NCBI RefSeq assembly: GCF_012641365.1
Contig: NZ_JABAIM010000001.1
Location: 558,001 to 622,000, forward strand
Length of the DNA: 64,000 bases
Reading direction: 5' to 3'
DNA from: Leeia aquatica
Lineage (GTDB): Bacteria; Pseudomonadota; Gammaproteobacteria; Burkholderiales; Leeiaceae
A model generated the notes under the pieces. It had not been told where the DNA came from and did no database searches. It saw only the letters and a program-made list of their open reading frames with translations. Positions 1 to 7,561 of this stretch are shown piece after piece (within the stretch, counting starts at the first letter, position 1; every line of letters starts with the position of its first letter). The position numbers were made by a program, and so were the translations under genes.

Positions 1-1672
1 CCACTTTACCCACATATTCAGCCTGACGATCGGTAATGTTGAGCACCATCGCCTGCACCGGCGCCAGCCACATCGGGAAGCTGCCAGCGTGGTGTTCGAT
101 CAGGATGCCGAGGAAGCGCTCAAACGAGCCAATGATGGCCCGGTGCAGCATCAGCGGGCGACGACGGCCATTGTCTTCCGTGACATACTCGGCATCCAGA
201 CGCTCCGGCAGCACCGCATCGAGCTGAATGGTGCCACATTGCCAGGAGCGGCCCAGCGCATCCTTGATGTGGTATTCCACCTTGGGACCATAGAAAGCGC
301 CCTCACCCGGCAGCTCTTCCCACTCCACTTCACAGGCACGCAGCGCAGCACGCAGGCCTTCTTCGGCCATGTCCCACAGCTCATCGCTACCGGCACGCTT
401 TTCCGGGCGCAGCGACAGCTTGATCGCCACCTGGTCAAAGCCGAAATCGCCATATACTTCCATCGCCAGCTTGTGGAAGGCTTTGACCTCTTCAATGTAC
501 TGGCCTTCGGTACAGAAAATGTGGCCATCATCCTGCACAAAGCCACGCACCCGCATCAGACCATGCAAGGCGCCGGACGGCTCATTGCGGTGGCAGCCGC
601 CAAACTCGGCCAGCCGGATCGGCAGCTCACGGTAAGAGCGCAGACCGTTATTGAAGATCTGGATGTGCGCCGGGCAGCTCATCGGCTTCAGCGCGTAATC
701 GCGCTTTTCCGATTCGGTGGTAAACATGCCTTCGCGGTAGTTGTCCCAGTGACCGGAACGCTGCCAAAAGGTGCGGTCCATCAGCTGCGGCGTACGCACT
801 TCGTTATAGCCCACCTTGGCCAGCTTCTTGCGCAGGTATTGCTCCACCATCTGCCACAGATGCCAGCCCTTGGCGTGCCAAAACACCATACCCGGCGCTT
901 CATCCTGCAGGTGGAACAGGTCCAGCTGCTTGCCCAGGCGGCGATGGTCACGCTTTTCAGCCTCTTCCAGCTGGAACAGGTAGGCTTCGAGGTCTTCCTT
1001 CTTGGCCCAGGCGGTACCGTAGATGCGCGTCAGCATCTCGTTGTTGGAGTCGCCACGCCAGTAAGCACCGGCCACCTTCATCAGCTTGAATACCTTGAGC
1101 TTGCCGGTAGACGGTACGTGCGGGCCACGGCACAGGTCGGTGAAGTCACCCTCACTGTACAGGCTCACATCCTCACCTTGCGGGATGGAGGCAATGATCT
1201 CGGCCTTGTAGTGCTCGCCGATGCCCTTGAAGTAGCTAACCGCTTCATCACGCGGCAGCACCTTGCGCGTCACCGGAATGTCGCGCTTGGCCAGCTCCTG
1301 CATGCGCTTTTCGATCGCCTCCAGGTCTTCTGGCGTGAACGGGCGCTGGTAGGAGAAATCATAGTAGAAGCCGTTTTCAATAACCGGGCCAATGGTGACC
1401 TGAGCCTCCGGATACAGTTCCTTCACGGCATAGGCCAGCAAGTGTGCCGTAGAGTGGCGAATGATCTCCAGCCCGTCTGCATCACGCTCGGTGACGATGG
1501 CGACATCGGCGTCTTCGGTCAGCAGGGTCGAGAGGTCAACCAGCTTGCCATTGAGGCGGGCTGCCAGTGCAGCACGGGCCAGACCGGCACCAATATTGGC
1601 GGCAACATCAAACAAGGAAACCGGCTGCTCAAACTCGCGCTTGGAGCCATCGGGTAAACGGGCTATCGGCAT
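1..1672 (-). CDS. thrS: Threonyl-tRNA synthetase, 3' end cut off by window edge
   Basis: Charges tRNA-Thr with threonine in the cytoplasm. The visible 557 codons begin [17 protein letters not shown] (TGS domain), then the second additional/editing domain with HSTAHLLA and SCPAHIQIF, and the class II core with [16 protein letters not shown] and RPEKRAGS. Family members are about 635-640 residues, so roughly 80 residues, most of the anticodon-binding domain, lie beyond base 1. The ATG at 1672 has AGGA copies 2 and 11 bases upstream. A leader peptide and a terminator hairpin precede it, so expression is probably controlled by threonyl-tRNA supply. Identity is certain. Confidence 0.97.
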   Translation of the reverse strand, partial: MPIARLPDGSKREFEQPVSLFDVAANIGAGLARAALAARLNGKLVDLSTLLTEDADVAIVTERDADGLEIIRHSTAHLLAYAVKELYPEAQVTIGPVIENGFYYDFSYQRPFTPEDLEAIEKRMQELAKRDIPVTRKVLPRDEAVSYFKGIGEHYKAEIIASIPQGEDVSLYSEGDFTDLCRGPHVPSTGKLKVFKLMKVAGAYWRGDSNNEMLTRIYGTAWAKKEDLEAYLFQLEEAEKRDHRRLGKQLDLFHLQDEAPGMVFWHAKGWHLWQMVEQYLRKKLAKVGYNEVRTPQLMDRTFWQRSGHWDNYREGMFTTESEKRDYALKPMSCPAHIQIFNNGLRSYRELPIRLAEFGGCHRNEPSGALHGLMRVRGFVQDDGHIFCTEGQYIEEVKAFHKLAMEVYGDFGFDQVAIKLSLRPEKRAGSDELWDMAEEGLRAALRACEVEWEELPGEGAFYGPKVEYHIKDALGRSWQCGTIQLDAVLPERLDAEYVTEDNGRRRPLMLHRAIIGSFERFLGILIEHHAGSFPMWLAPVQAMVLNITDRQAEYVGKV

Positions 1673-1704
1673 GATCCTGTGGGTCCTGTAAGGAAAATAC
1701 GGGC

Positions 1705-1736
1705 AAAAAAAAGTGCGGTCGAGCCGCACTTTTTTT
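1705..1736 (-). terminator. Attenuator terminator in the thrS leader
   Basis: On the minus strand the stem AGTGCGG / CCGCACT (1730-1724 with 1718-1712) encloses a 5-nt loop, is extended by an A-run facing a run of eight T (1712-1705), and ends 32 bases before the thrS start. Nothing else is transcribed into this point on the minus strand except the short leader ORF at 1772-1810. A factor-independent terminator placed before its own gene is the hallmark of attenuation. Confidence 0.85.
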
Positions 1737-1771
1737 CAACAACGTGACGCGAACTCTACCGGCGAGATTGC

Positions 1772-1810
1772 TCAGCTAGTCGTCGTAGTTCGGTTCAGTT
1801 GCATGATCAT
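1772..1810 (-). CDS. thrS leader peptide with four consecutive Thr codons
   Basis: A 12-codon reading frame on the minus strand encodes MIMQLNRTTTTS and stops at TGA (1774-1772). The Thr run is ACT ACG ACG ACT. An AGGA lies just upstream (AGGACGAATG), also suitably spaced for the second ATG at 1804. The frame ends 35 bases before the terminator hairpin at 1705-1736 and about 100 bases before thrS. The layout matches leader peptides of the his, thr and pheST attenuators: ribosome stalling at Thr codons when Thr-tRNA is scarce would prevent terminator folding. CGAACT inside the peptide (1792-1787) can pair with AGTTCG (1755-1750), a possible part of the switch. The function is inferred; the codon run is seen directly. 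Confidence 0.8.
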   Translation of the reverse strand: MIMQLNRTTTTS

Positions 1811-1839
1811 TCGTCCTGATCGGGGATGGTTTGACCGCC

Positions 1840-1845
1840 ATCATA
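1840..1845 (-). promoter_or_regulatory. Candidate -10 element of thrS leader transcript
   Basis: TATGAT on the minus strand, one base from the sigma-70 consensus, lies about 30 bases upstream of the leader peptide start. No good -35 hexamer is seen 16-18 bases before it, so this is tentative. Confidence 0.35.
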
Positions 1846-2037
1846 CCTGAGGCAGTGCATTTTGGGTAGCGCCCGCATTCGGCAAACGATGGCGCTCGTG
1901 GACAGGTCATGGTCGGGAATGATGGCGTATTGATCCGCCGAGAGGCGAACAATCGTCAGGCTGCTCCCGATGGGCATCGGCCTTGGCGGAGCCGCAGCCG
2001 TCGAACTGATCCACCATCCCGATAACGAGGAGGCAAG

Positions 2038-3240
2038 ATGACGAGCAATCGTGGTGTTGTTTACGTAGGGCCCGGCAAGGTAGAGGTGCAATCCATCCCT
2101 TTCCCGAAACTGGAAAATCCGTTTGGCAAAAAAATCGAGCACGGCGTGATCCTGCGCGTGGTCTCCACCAATATCTGCGGCTCGGACCAGCATATGGTAC
2201 GCGGCCGTACCACTGCACCGGCAGGCCTGGTGCTGGGTCATGAGATCACTGGCGAAGTGATCGAAGTGGGTCGCGACGTGGAAACCCTGAAGCTGGGCGA
2301 TCTGGTATCGGTTCCCTTCAACGTGGCCTGTGGTCGCTGCCGTACCTGCAAGGAACAAGCCACCGGCGTGTGCCTGAACGTGAACCCGTCCCGTGCCGGT
2401 GGCGCTTATGGCTATGTCGACATGGGCGGCTGGATCGGTGGTCAGGCTGAGTATGTGATGGTGCCGTATGCAGACTTCAACCTGCTGGCCTTCCCCGACC
2501 GCGACCGTGCCATGGAGAAGATCCGCGACCTCACCTGCCTCTCCGACATTCTGCCCACCGGCTTCCATGGCGCAGCCTCTGCCGGGGTGGGGCCCGGCTC
2601 TACCGTCTATATCGCCGGCGCAGGGCCGGTAGGCATGGCGGCGGCGGCTTCGGCTCGTCTGTTGGGCGCAGCGGTGGTGATCGTTGGCGATGTGAACCCG
2701 GCCCGTCTGGACCACGCTCGCAAAGTGGGCTTTGAGACCGTCAACCTGTCGCTGGATGCCACCCTGGGCGAACAGATCGCGCAGATTCTCGGTACACCGG
2801 AAGTGGATTGCGCGGTGGATTGTGTCGGCTTTGAAGCCCGTGGTCACGGCCACGACGGTGTGCGTTTTGAGGCCCCCGCCACCGTGCTGAACTCGCTAAT
2901 GGAAATCACCCGTGCCGCGGGCAAGATCGGCATCCCCGGTCTGTACGTTACCGATGATCCGGGTGCGGTAGACGATGCCGCCAAGCGCGGCGCGCTCTCG
3001 ATCCGTTTTGGCCTCGGTTGGGCCAAGTCGCACAGCTTCTTTACCGGCCAGACCCCGGTGATGAAGTATAACCGGGCGCTGATGCAGGCCATTCTGTGGG
3101 ACCGCATCAACATCGCCGAAGTGGTCGGGGTACAAGTCATCACGCTGGACCAGGCGCCGAACGGCTATGCCCAGTTCGATGCCGGTGCGCCGCAGAAGTT
3201 TGTGATTGACCCGCACGCACTGATCCGCCGGGCCGCCTGA
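2038..3240 (+). CDS. fdhA: Glutathione-independent formaldehyde dehydrogenase (zinc, NAD-dependent)
   Basis: Zinc-dependent medium-chain dehydrogenase of 400 residues, the usual length of the Pseudomonas-type enzyme that oxidises formaldehyde to formate with NAD and without glutathione. Catalytic zinc ligands are seen as C47 in NICGSDQH and H68 in VLGHE; the structural zinc lobe is C98, C101, C104 and C112 (CGRCRTC...GVC). The Rossmann motif is GAGPVG near residue 195. The N-terminus TSNRGVVYVGPGKVEV and the block HMVRGRTTAP are typical of this subfamily rather than of alcohol dehydrogenases. GGAGG lies 6 bases before the ATG. It is monocistronic and divergent from thrS. Related aldehyde dismutases share the fold, so substrate is inferred. 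Confidence 0.9.
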   Translation: MTSNRGVVYVGPGKVEVQSIPFPKLENPFGKKIEHGVILRVVSTNICGSDQHMVRGRTTAPAGLVLGHEITGEVIEVGRDVETLKLGDLVSVPFNVACGRCRTCKEQATGVCLNVNPSRAGGAYGYVDMGGWIGGQAEYVMVPYADFNLLAFPDRDRAMEKIRDLTCLSDILPTGFHGAASAGVGPGSTVYIAGAGPVGMAAAASARLLGAAVVIVGDVNPARLDHARKVGFETVNLSLDATLGEQIAQILGTPEVDCAVDCVGFEARGHGHDGVRFEAPATVLNSLMEITRAAGKIGIPGLYVTDDPGAVDDAAKRGALSIRFGLGWAKSHSFFTGQTPVMKYNRALMQAILWDRINIAEVVGVQVITLDQAPNGYAQFDAGAPQKFVIDPHALIRRAA

Positions 3241-3252
3241 CAGCCCGTTCAC

Positions 3253-3285
3253 GCCTGGGACCGACCTCGCAAGAAGGTCTCAGGC
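3253..3285 (+). terminator. Hairpin after fdhA, possible terminator
   Basis: GCCTGGGACC (3253-3262) pairs with GGTCTCAGGC (3276-3285), ten pairs including one G-T, starting 12 bases after the fdhA stop. No T-run follows, so it may act with Rho or only stabilise the mRNA end. Confidence 0.4.
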
Positions 3286-3379
3286 GCCCCTCCTCTGACC
3301 CTGCTGGGCTGTACCAGACTGGTGATACGCCTTACCATCAGCTTCTTCCCATCGCCTGCCAACCCATTCTGAGGTCATC

Positions 3380-3886
3380 ATGTACCCTGCCATGCTAGAC
3401 ATGCTCCGCGCATTCCCTGCCGATCTTGAAGCTTGTTACGCCCTGTTTCCACCCCACTTGGTAAACTGGAAGCCTTCATCATGGGAAGGTATCCCCAGTG
3501 AGTCATTGAGCGCGATTGAGCAGATTTGTCACGTTTGGGATATTGAGAAGGACGGTTACCACGTCCGTTTTCAGCGTGTGCTGAGTGAAGACAACCCGAC
3601 TCTGGTTTCACTGGATACCGATGCGCTGGTCATCAGCGGACAATACAGCCAGGCCAATGCGAACGACGTACTGGCTGCGTTTAAATCTGCCCGCCTCCAC
3701 ACCCTGGATCTGCTCTCCAACTTGACAGAGACACAGCTGCGCCGTTCAGCCGATTTCCCGGGCTATGGCAAAGTGACAATGCATGGTCTGATTCATTTCC
3801 TGTGCAGTCACGATCAGCAGCATCTGGCCGGATTACACTGGCTGTTGGGGAAAATTCATTCCAGCGCGGCAAGCCTGTCCGCTTAA
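3380..3886 (+). CDS. DinB-family (DinB/YfiT-like) four-helix protein
   Basis: A 168-residue cytoplasmic protein of the DinB_2 type, a four-helix bundle that usually binds a divalent metal through three histidines. Candidate ligands are the His in QICHVWD (about residue 51) and the pair in SHDQQHLAGL (about 147 and 151), spaced as in the family. The closing pattern H-x3-H followed by GLHWLLG is typical. Members include thiol-dependent transferases, but many have no known substrate, so no reaction is assigned. GAGG stands 6 bases before ATG. It lies alone between fdhA and a shared terminator. Confidence 0.8.
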   Translation: MYPAMLDMLRAFPADLEACYALFPPHLVNWKPSSWEGIPSESLSAIEQICHVWDIEKDGYHVRFQRVLSEDNPTLVSLDTDALVISGQYSQANANDVLAAFKSARLHTLDLLSNLTETQLRRSADFPGYGKVTMHGLIHFLCSHDQQHLAGLHWLLGKIHSSAASLSA

Positions 3887-3969
3887 TGCCATCCTTGTTG
3901 GGATGAGGTCGCTTGCGGCGACTCCCCAAGCGCCCTACTTCATCCCCAAGCTCGCGCAGGCAGAAATAA

Positions 3970-4006
3970 AAAAACCGCAAGTATCAGTATACTTGCGGTT
4001 TTTTTG
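3970..4006. terminator. Bidirectional terminator between DinB gene and tRNA-Val
   Basis: AAAAACCGCAAGTAT (3970-3984) and its complement (3989-4003) form a 15-bp stem with a 4-nt loop, with A and T runs at both sides. It ends transcripts from the DinB gene (plus) and from tRNA-Val (minus), whose 3' end lies 9 bases away. Confidence 0.85.
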
Positions 4007-4014
4007 GAATTCGT

Positions 4015-4091
4015 TGGTAGGCACGATTGGACTCGAACCAACGACCCCCACCATGTCAAGGTGGTGCTCTAACCAGCTGAGCTACGTGCCT
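4015..4091 (-). tRNA. tRNA-Val (GAC anticodon)
   Basis: A 77-nt cloverleaf including an encoded CCA (4017-4015). The acceptor AGGCACG pairs with CGTGCCT, the anticodon stem CCACC/GGTGG holds loop TTGACAT with anticodon GAC, and the T-arm contains TTCGAGT. It is followed directly by a strong terminator. Confidence 0.97.
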
Positions 4092-4182
4092 AACGAAGAA
4101 GCGAGACTATACCAGCCTGATTTCTACTGCGCAAGGCCCTGAGCGCGTTTGCGGGCGATTTTTTTCAAATCACCCACAGCGG

Positions 4183-4503
4183 TCACGCCGCACGGGCAGG
4201 CTTGCGCCGGGGCCACAGATAGCGGTAGGTAAAGCCCGGGAAACCAAATACCAGGAAGATGCAGAATACGCTGACGTAAAACGGCATCACGTTCTGACTG
4301 TGCACCGGCGAGCTGAGCGATTCCAGCATGCGGCCCAGCAGTAGCGCCAGTGCAAAGCACATTATACATTCCAGCACCCGCATCCACACCGGCTTGCTGA
4401 CGGGTTTCCACACCATCAGCAGCGGGCGGTTGAGCAGGAACGGCAGGTTGGCCAGCAGCAGCCAGCCCACGAGCAACAGTAACAGGCTGGTGGACTGTGC
4501 CAT
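4183..4503 (-). CDS. DUF2818 inner-membrane protein, last gene of the nuo operon
   Basis: A 106-residue protein with three hydrophobic segments (about residues 5-25, 40-60 and 73-93) and a basic tail WPRRKPARAA. It starts 3 bases after the nuoN stop, so it is co-transcribed with complex I. Small DUF2818 proteins are known at this place behind nuoN in beta-proteobacteria; the role is not established. The position suggests an accessory or assembly role for complex I, which is inference. Confidence 0.8.
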   Translation of the reverse strand: MAQSTSLLLLLVGWLLLANLPFLLNRPLLMVWKPVSKPVWMRVLECIMCFALALLLGRMLESLSSPVHSQNVMPFYVSVFCIFLVFGFPGFTYRYLWPRRKPARAA

Positions 4504-4506
4504 GGC

Positions 4507-5961
4507 TTAACCCAGGTGAATATTACGGCTGCACAGATCCAGCAGCCATTGCGGCATCACGCCGAGTGCCAGAATCGCCAGCGCGGTCAGAACCAGCAAT
4601 ACTCGCTGGCTCGGGCAGCGGGTAAAGCCTTCCGACGATTCCGGTGCATCAAAATAGGCCAGTTTGACGATGCGCAGGTAGTAGAAAGCGCCAATCACCG
4701 ACAGCAGCACCACCGTGACCGTCAGCCAGGTCTGGCCGGACGCCAGCACCGCGCTCAGTACCGAGAACTTGCTGATGAAGCCCACCGTGGACGGGATACC
4801 GGCCATCGAGAACATCACCAGCAGCAGCACGCCACCGAACAGCGGGCTACGCTTGGCCAGACCCTTGAGGTCTGACAGGTTCTCGGCTTCAAAGCCGCTG
4901 CGCGCCAGCAGCAGGATGAGGCCAAAACCACCCAGCGTCATCAGCATGTAGGTGACGACATAGAACATCGACGCCGCGACACCGTCCTGCGTATTGGTCA
5001 TCACGCCCAGGATCACAAAGCCCATGTGCGAGATGGCCGAGTACGCCAGCATGCGCTTGAGGTTAGTCTGCGCAATGGCGGTGAGGTTACCGATGGCGAT
5101 AGACGCCACCGCCAGCACCGTCAGCATCATCTGCCAGTCCACATGCAAGGCAGGCAGGGCGATCACCAGCGTACGGGTCAGGAATACAAAGGCGGCCAGC
5201 TTCGGTGCCGAGCTGACGAACAGGGTCACCGCGGTCGGCGAGCCGTGGTACACATCCGGCACCCACATGTGGAACGGTACAGCGCCCAGCTTGAACGCCA
5301 GACCGGCTACCATGAACACCAGACCAATCTTCACCAGAATGGCATTGGCCGCACCACTGCTCAGCATGGCGGCGATGTCTTCCACGAACAGGGTGCGGGT
5401 ACCACCGTAGACCATGGACATACCGTACAGCAGCATGCCAGAGGCCAAGGCGCCCAGCACAAAATACTTCATGGCGGCTTCGGTGCTGCGCACGCTGTCA
5501 CGCTCCAGCGCCACCAGGGCGTAAGTCGCCAGCGACATCACTTCCAGACCCACGTACATGGCGAGCAGGTTGTTGGCGGAGATCAGCACGAACAGGCCAA
5601 ACAGCGCGAACAGCATCAGGATGCGGTACTCGCTCTTGAAGAAGCCGCGATCTTCCGCATAAACACGCCCAAACACCATGACCAAGGCGACAGTCATCAC
5701 CGCCGCCAGCTTGGTTACCCACGCCATGCCGTCCAGCACGAACATGCGGTTGAAGGTGTACTGGGCGACATCTCCCGGCTGGTTGTGCCAGACCAGCCAG
5801 CCAGTACCCAGCAAGGCCAGCAGGCTCAGTGCGTAGCTGAGGTTTTGCCGCTCATCACCGAGCAGCAGATCGACAATCAGCAGCAACGAAGCGGCACACA
5901 GCAGGAACAATTCCGGCAGCGCGGGTGTGAGGTTGATTCCAGCGAGCATCATTGGGTTCAA
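4507..5961 (-). CDS. nuoN: NADH-quinone oxidoreductase subunit N
   Basis: A 484-residue antiporter-like membrane subunit of complex I, one of three proton-pumping subunits in the membrane arm. The protein is almost wholly hydrophobic, with about 14 helices. The conserved NAIAQTNLKRMLAYSAISHMGF-type block (the part NLKRMLAYSAISHMGF is near residue 305) carries the lysine of the discontinuous helix, and the Glu of GLEVMSLATYALVAL is present. It follows nuoM by 55 bases and precedes the DUF2818 gene. Confidence 0.97.
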   Translation of the reverse strand: MNPMMLAGINLTPALPELFLLCAASLLLIVDLLLGDERQNLSYALSLLALLGTGWLVWHNQPGDVAQYTFNRMFVLDGMAWVTKLAAVMTVALVMVFGRVYAEDRGFFKSEYRILMLFALFGLFVLISANNLLAMYVGLEVMSLATYALVALERDSVRSTEAAMKYFVLGALASGMLLYGMSMVYGGTRTLFVEDIAAMLSSGAANAILVKIGLVFMVAGLAFKLGAVPFHMWVPDVYHGSPTAVTLFVSSAPKLAAFVFLTRTLVIALPALHVDWQMMLTVLAVASIAIGNLTAIAQTNLKRMLAYSAISHMGFVILGVMTNTQDGVAASMFYVVTYMLMTLGGFGLILLLARSGFEAENLSDLKGLAKRSPLFGGVLLLVMFSMAGIPSTVGFISKFSVLSAVLASGQTWLTVTVVLLSVIGAFYYLRIVKLAYFDAPESSEGFTRCPSQRVLLVLTALAILALGVMPQWLLDLCSRNIHLG

Positions 5962-6016
5962 TTTCCAGCGTAAGTGATGGCAAGCATACCGGTAGCGCCA
6001 GGCGCCACCGGCCTCC

Positions 6017-7516
6017 TTACATGGCCTGCTTCTCGGCCACCAGCGTAATCAGTTGGGTTACCGAAGCGTGCAGCTTCTGGGCAACCGGCTCCGGGTACAG
6101 GCCCATGCCCAGCACGGCGGCAGCCAGCAGGGTCAGCACCAGGGCTTCACGGGCGTTGATATCGGTCAGTTCGCGCACATGGTCATTGGCAATGTCACCA
6201 AAGATCACGCGCTTGTACATCCACAGGGTATAGGCCGCACCAAGGATCAGGGTGGTGGCTGCCAGCATGCCCACCCAGAAGTTCACCTTGGTGGCACCGA
6301 GAATCACCAGGAATTCACCAATGAAACCACTGGTGGCTGGCAGACCGGCGTTGGCCATGGCAAACAGCATGAAGAAGGCGGCGAACTTGGGCATGGTGTT
6401 GACCACGCCACCATAATCAGCAATCTGGCGGCTGTGCACGCGGTCGTACATCACACCGATACAGAAGAACATGGCGGCAGACACGAAACCGTGCGAGATC
6501 ATCTGCTGCATCGCGCCTTCCACTGCCACCGCGTTGAGCTGGGTGCCGGAGAACAGGAAGATGCCGAGGGTCACAAAGCCCATGTGCGAGATGGAAGAGT
6601 ACGCCACCAGCTTTTTCATGTCCTGTTGCACCAGGGCCACCATGCCGATGTACACCACCGCCACCAGCGACAGCGCCACAATCACCCAACCGTATTGCTG
6701 GCTGGCGTGCGGCGCAATCGGCAGGCAGAAGCGCAGGAAGCCGTAACCGCCGATCTTCAGCGTAATGGCCGCCAGCACCATGGAGCCGCCGGTCGGCGCT
6801 TCCACGTGGGCATCCGGCAACCAGGTATGCACCGGCCACATCGGCACCTTCACCGCAAACGAGGCAAAGAAGGCGATCAGCAGATACACCTGCACATCCT
6901 TGGCAACGCTCAGCTTGTGGAAGTCCGCAATGTTGAAGCTGCCACCAGCCTGCTGGCTGAGGTACAGGAAAGCCACCAGCAGGAGCAGCGAGCCCAGCAG
7001 CGTGTAGAGGAAGAACTTGACCGAAGCATAGACCCGGCGCGGACCACCCCAGATACCGATGATCAGGTACATCGGGATCAGCATGGCTTCAAAGAACACG
7101 TAGAACAGCATGGCATCGCTGGCGGCAAACGAGCCGTTGATCAGACCAGACATGATCAGGAAGGCGGCCAGGTAATGTGCCACACGCTCCTGGATCACTT
7201 CCCAGCCCGCCAGCACCACCAGCAGGGTGATGAAGCTGTTCAGTACGATGAACAGCATGGAGATGCCATCCACCCCGAGGCTGTAGCGGATGTTGAAGCG
7301 GGTGATCCAGTCGTAGTTCTCAATGAACTGCAGGCCACCGTGCAGATCGGCAAAGCCGGTAAACAGCGGCAGCGTGACCAGGAAACTGGCCAGCGCACCG
7401 AGCAAGGCCACCCAGCGCACCTGCGTCGTGGCCAGCAGCGAGCTGACAATCAGCACCAACACCCCGGACAGGATGGGTAACCAGATCGACAGACTTAACA
7501 GATGATTCTCAAACAT
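6017..7516 (-). CDS. nuoM: NADH-quinone oxidoreductase subunit M
   Basis: A 499-residue antiporter-like membrane subunit of complex I. Diagnostic stretches are FFEAMLIPMYLIIGIWGG (the conserved Glu of helix 5), VKVPMWPVHTWLPDAHVEAP and QDMKKLVAYSSISHMGFV. Length is usual. It lies 45 bases downstream of nuoL and is read in the same direction. Confidence 0.97.
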   Translation of the reverse strand: MFENHLLSLSIWLPILSGVLVLIVSSLLATTQVRWVALLGALASFLVTLPLFTGFADLHGGLQFIENYDWITRFNIRYSLGVDGISMLFIVLNSFITLLVVLAGWEVIQERVAHYLAAFLIMSGLINGSFAASDAMLFYVFFEAMLIPMYLIIGIWGGPRRVYASVKFFLYTLLGSLLLLVAFLYLSQQAGGSFNIADFHKLSVAKDVQVYLLIAFFASFAVKVPMWPVHTWLPDAHVEAPTGGSMVLAAITLKIGGYGFLRFCLPIAPHASQQYGWVIVALSLVAVVYIGMVALVQQDMKKLVAYSSISHMGFVTLGIFLFSGTQLNAVAVEGAMQQMISHGFVSAAMFFCIGVMYDRVHSRQIADYGGVVNTMPKFAAFFMLFAMANAGLPATSGFIGEFLVILGATKVNFWVGMLAATTLILGAAYTLWMYKRVIFGDIANDHVRELTDINAREALVLTLLAAAVLGMGLYPEPVAQKLHASVTQLITLVAEKQAM

Positions 7517-7561
7517 AGAAGACCCAATACGTTCTGTTTTGTTTGTATGCCGGAGCGTGTC

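Noticed and set aside
89-1657. A 522-codon open frame opposite thrS
   Set aside because: Shadow of thrS, whose motifs and domain order are complete in the visible part.
1807-2853. A 348-codon minus-strand frame covering the thrS promoter and the fdhA gene
   Set aside because: It is antisense to the well-supported fdhA and would run into the thrS leader region.
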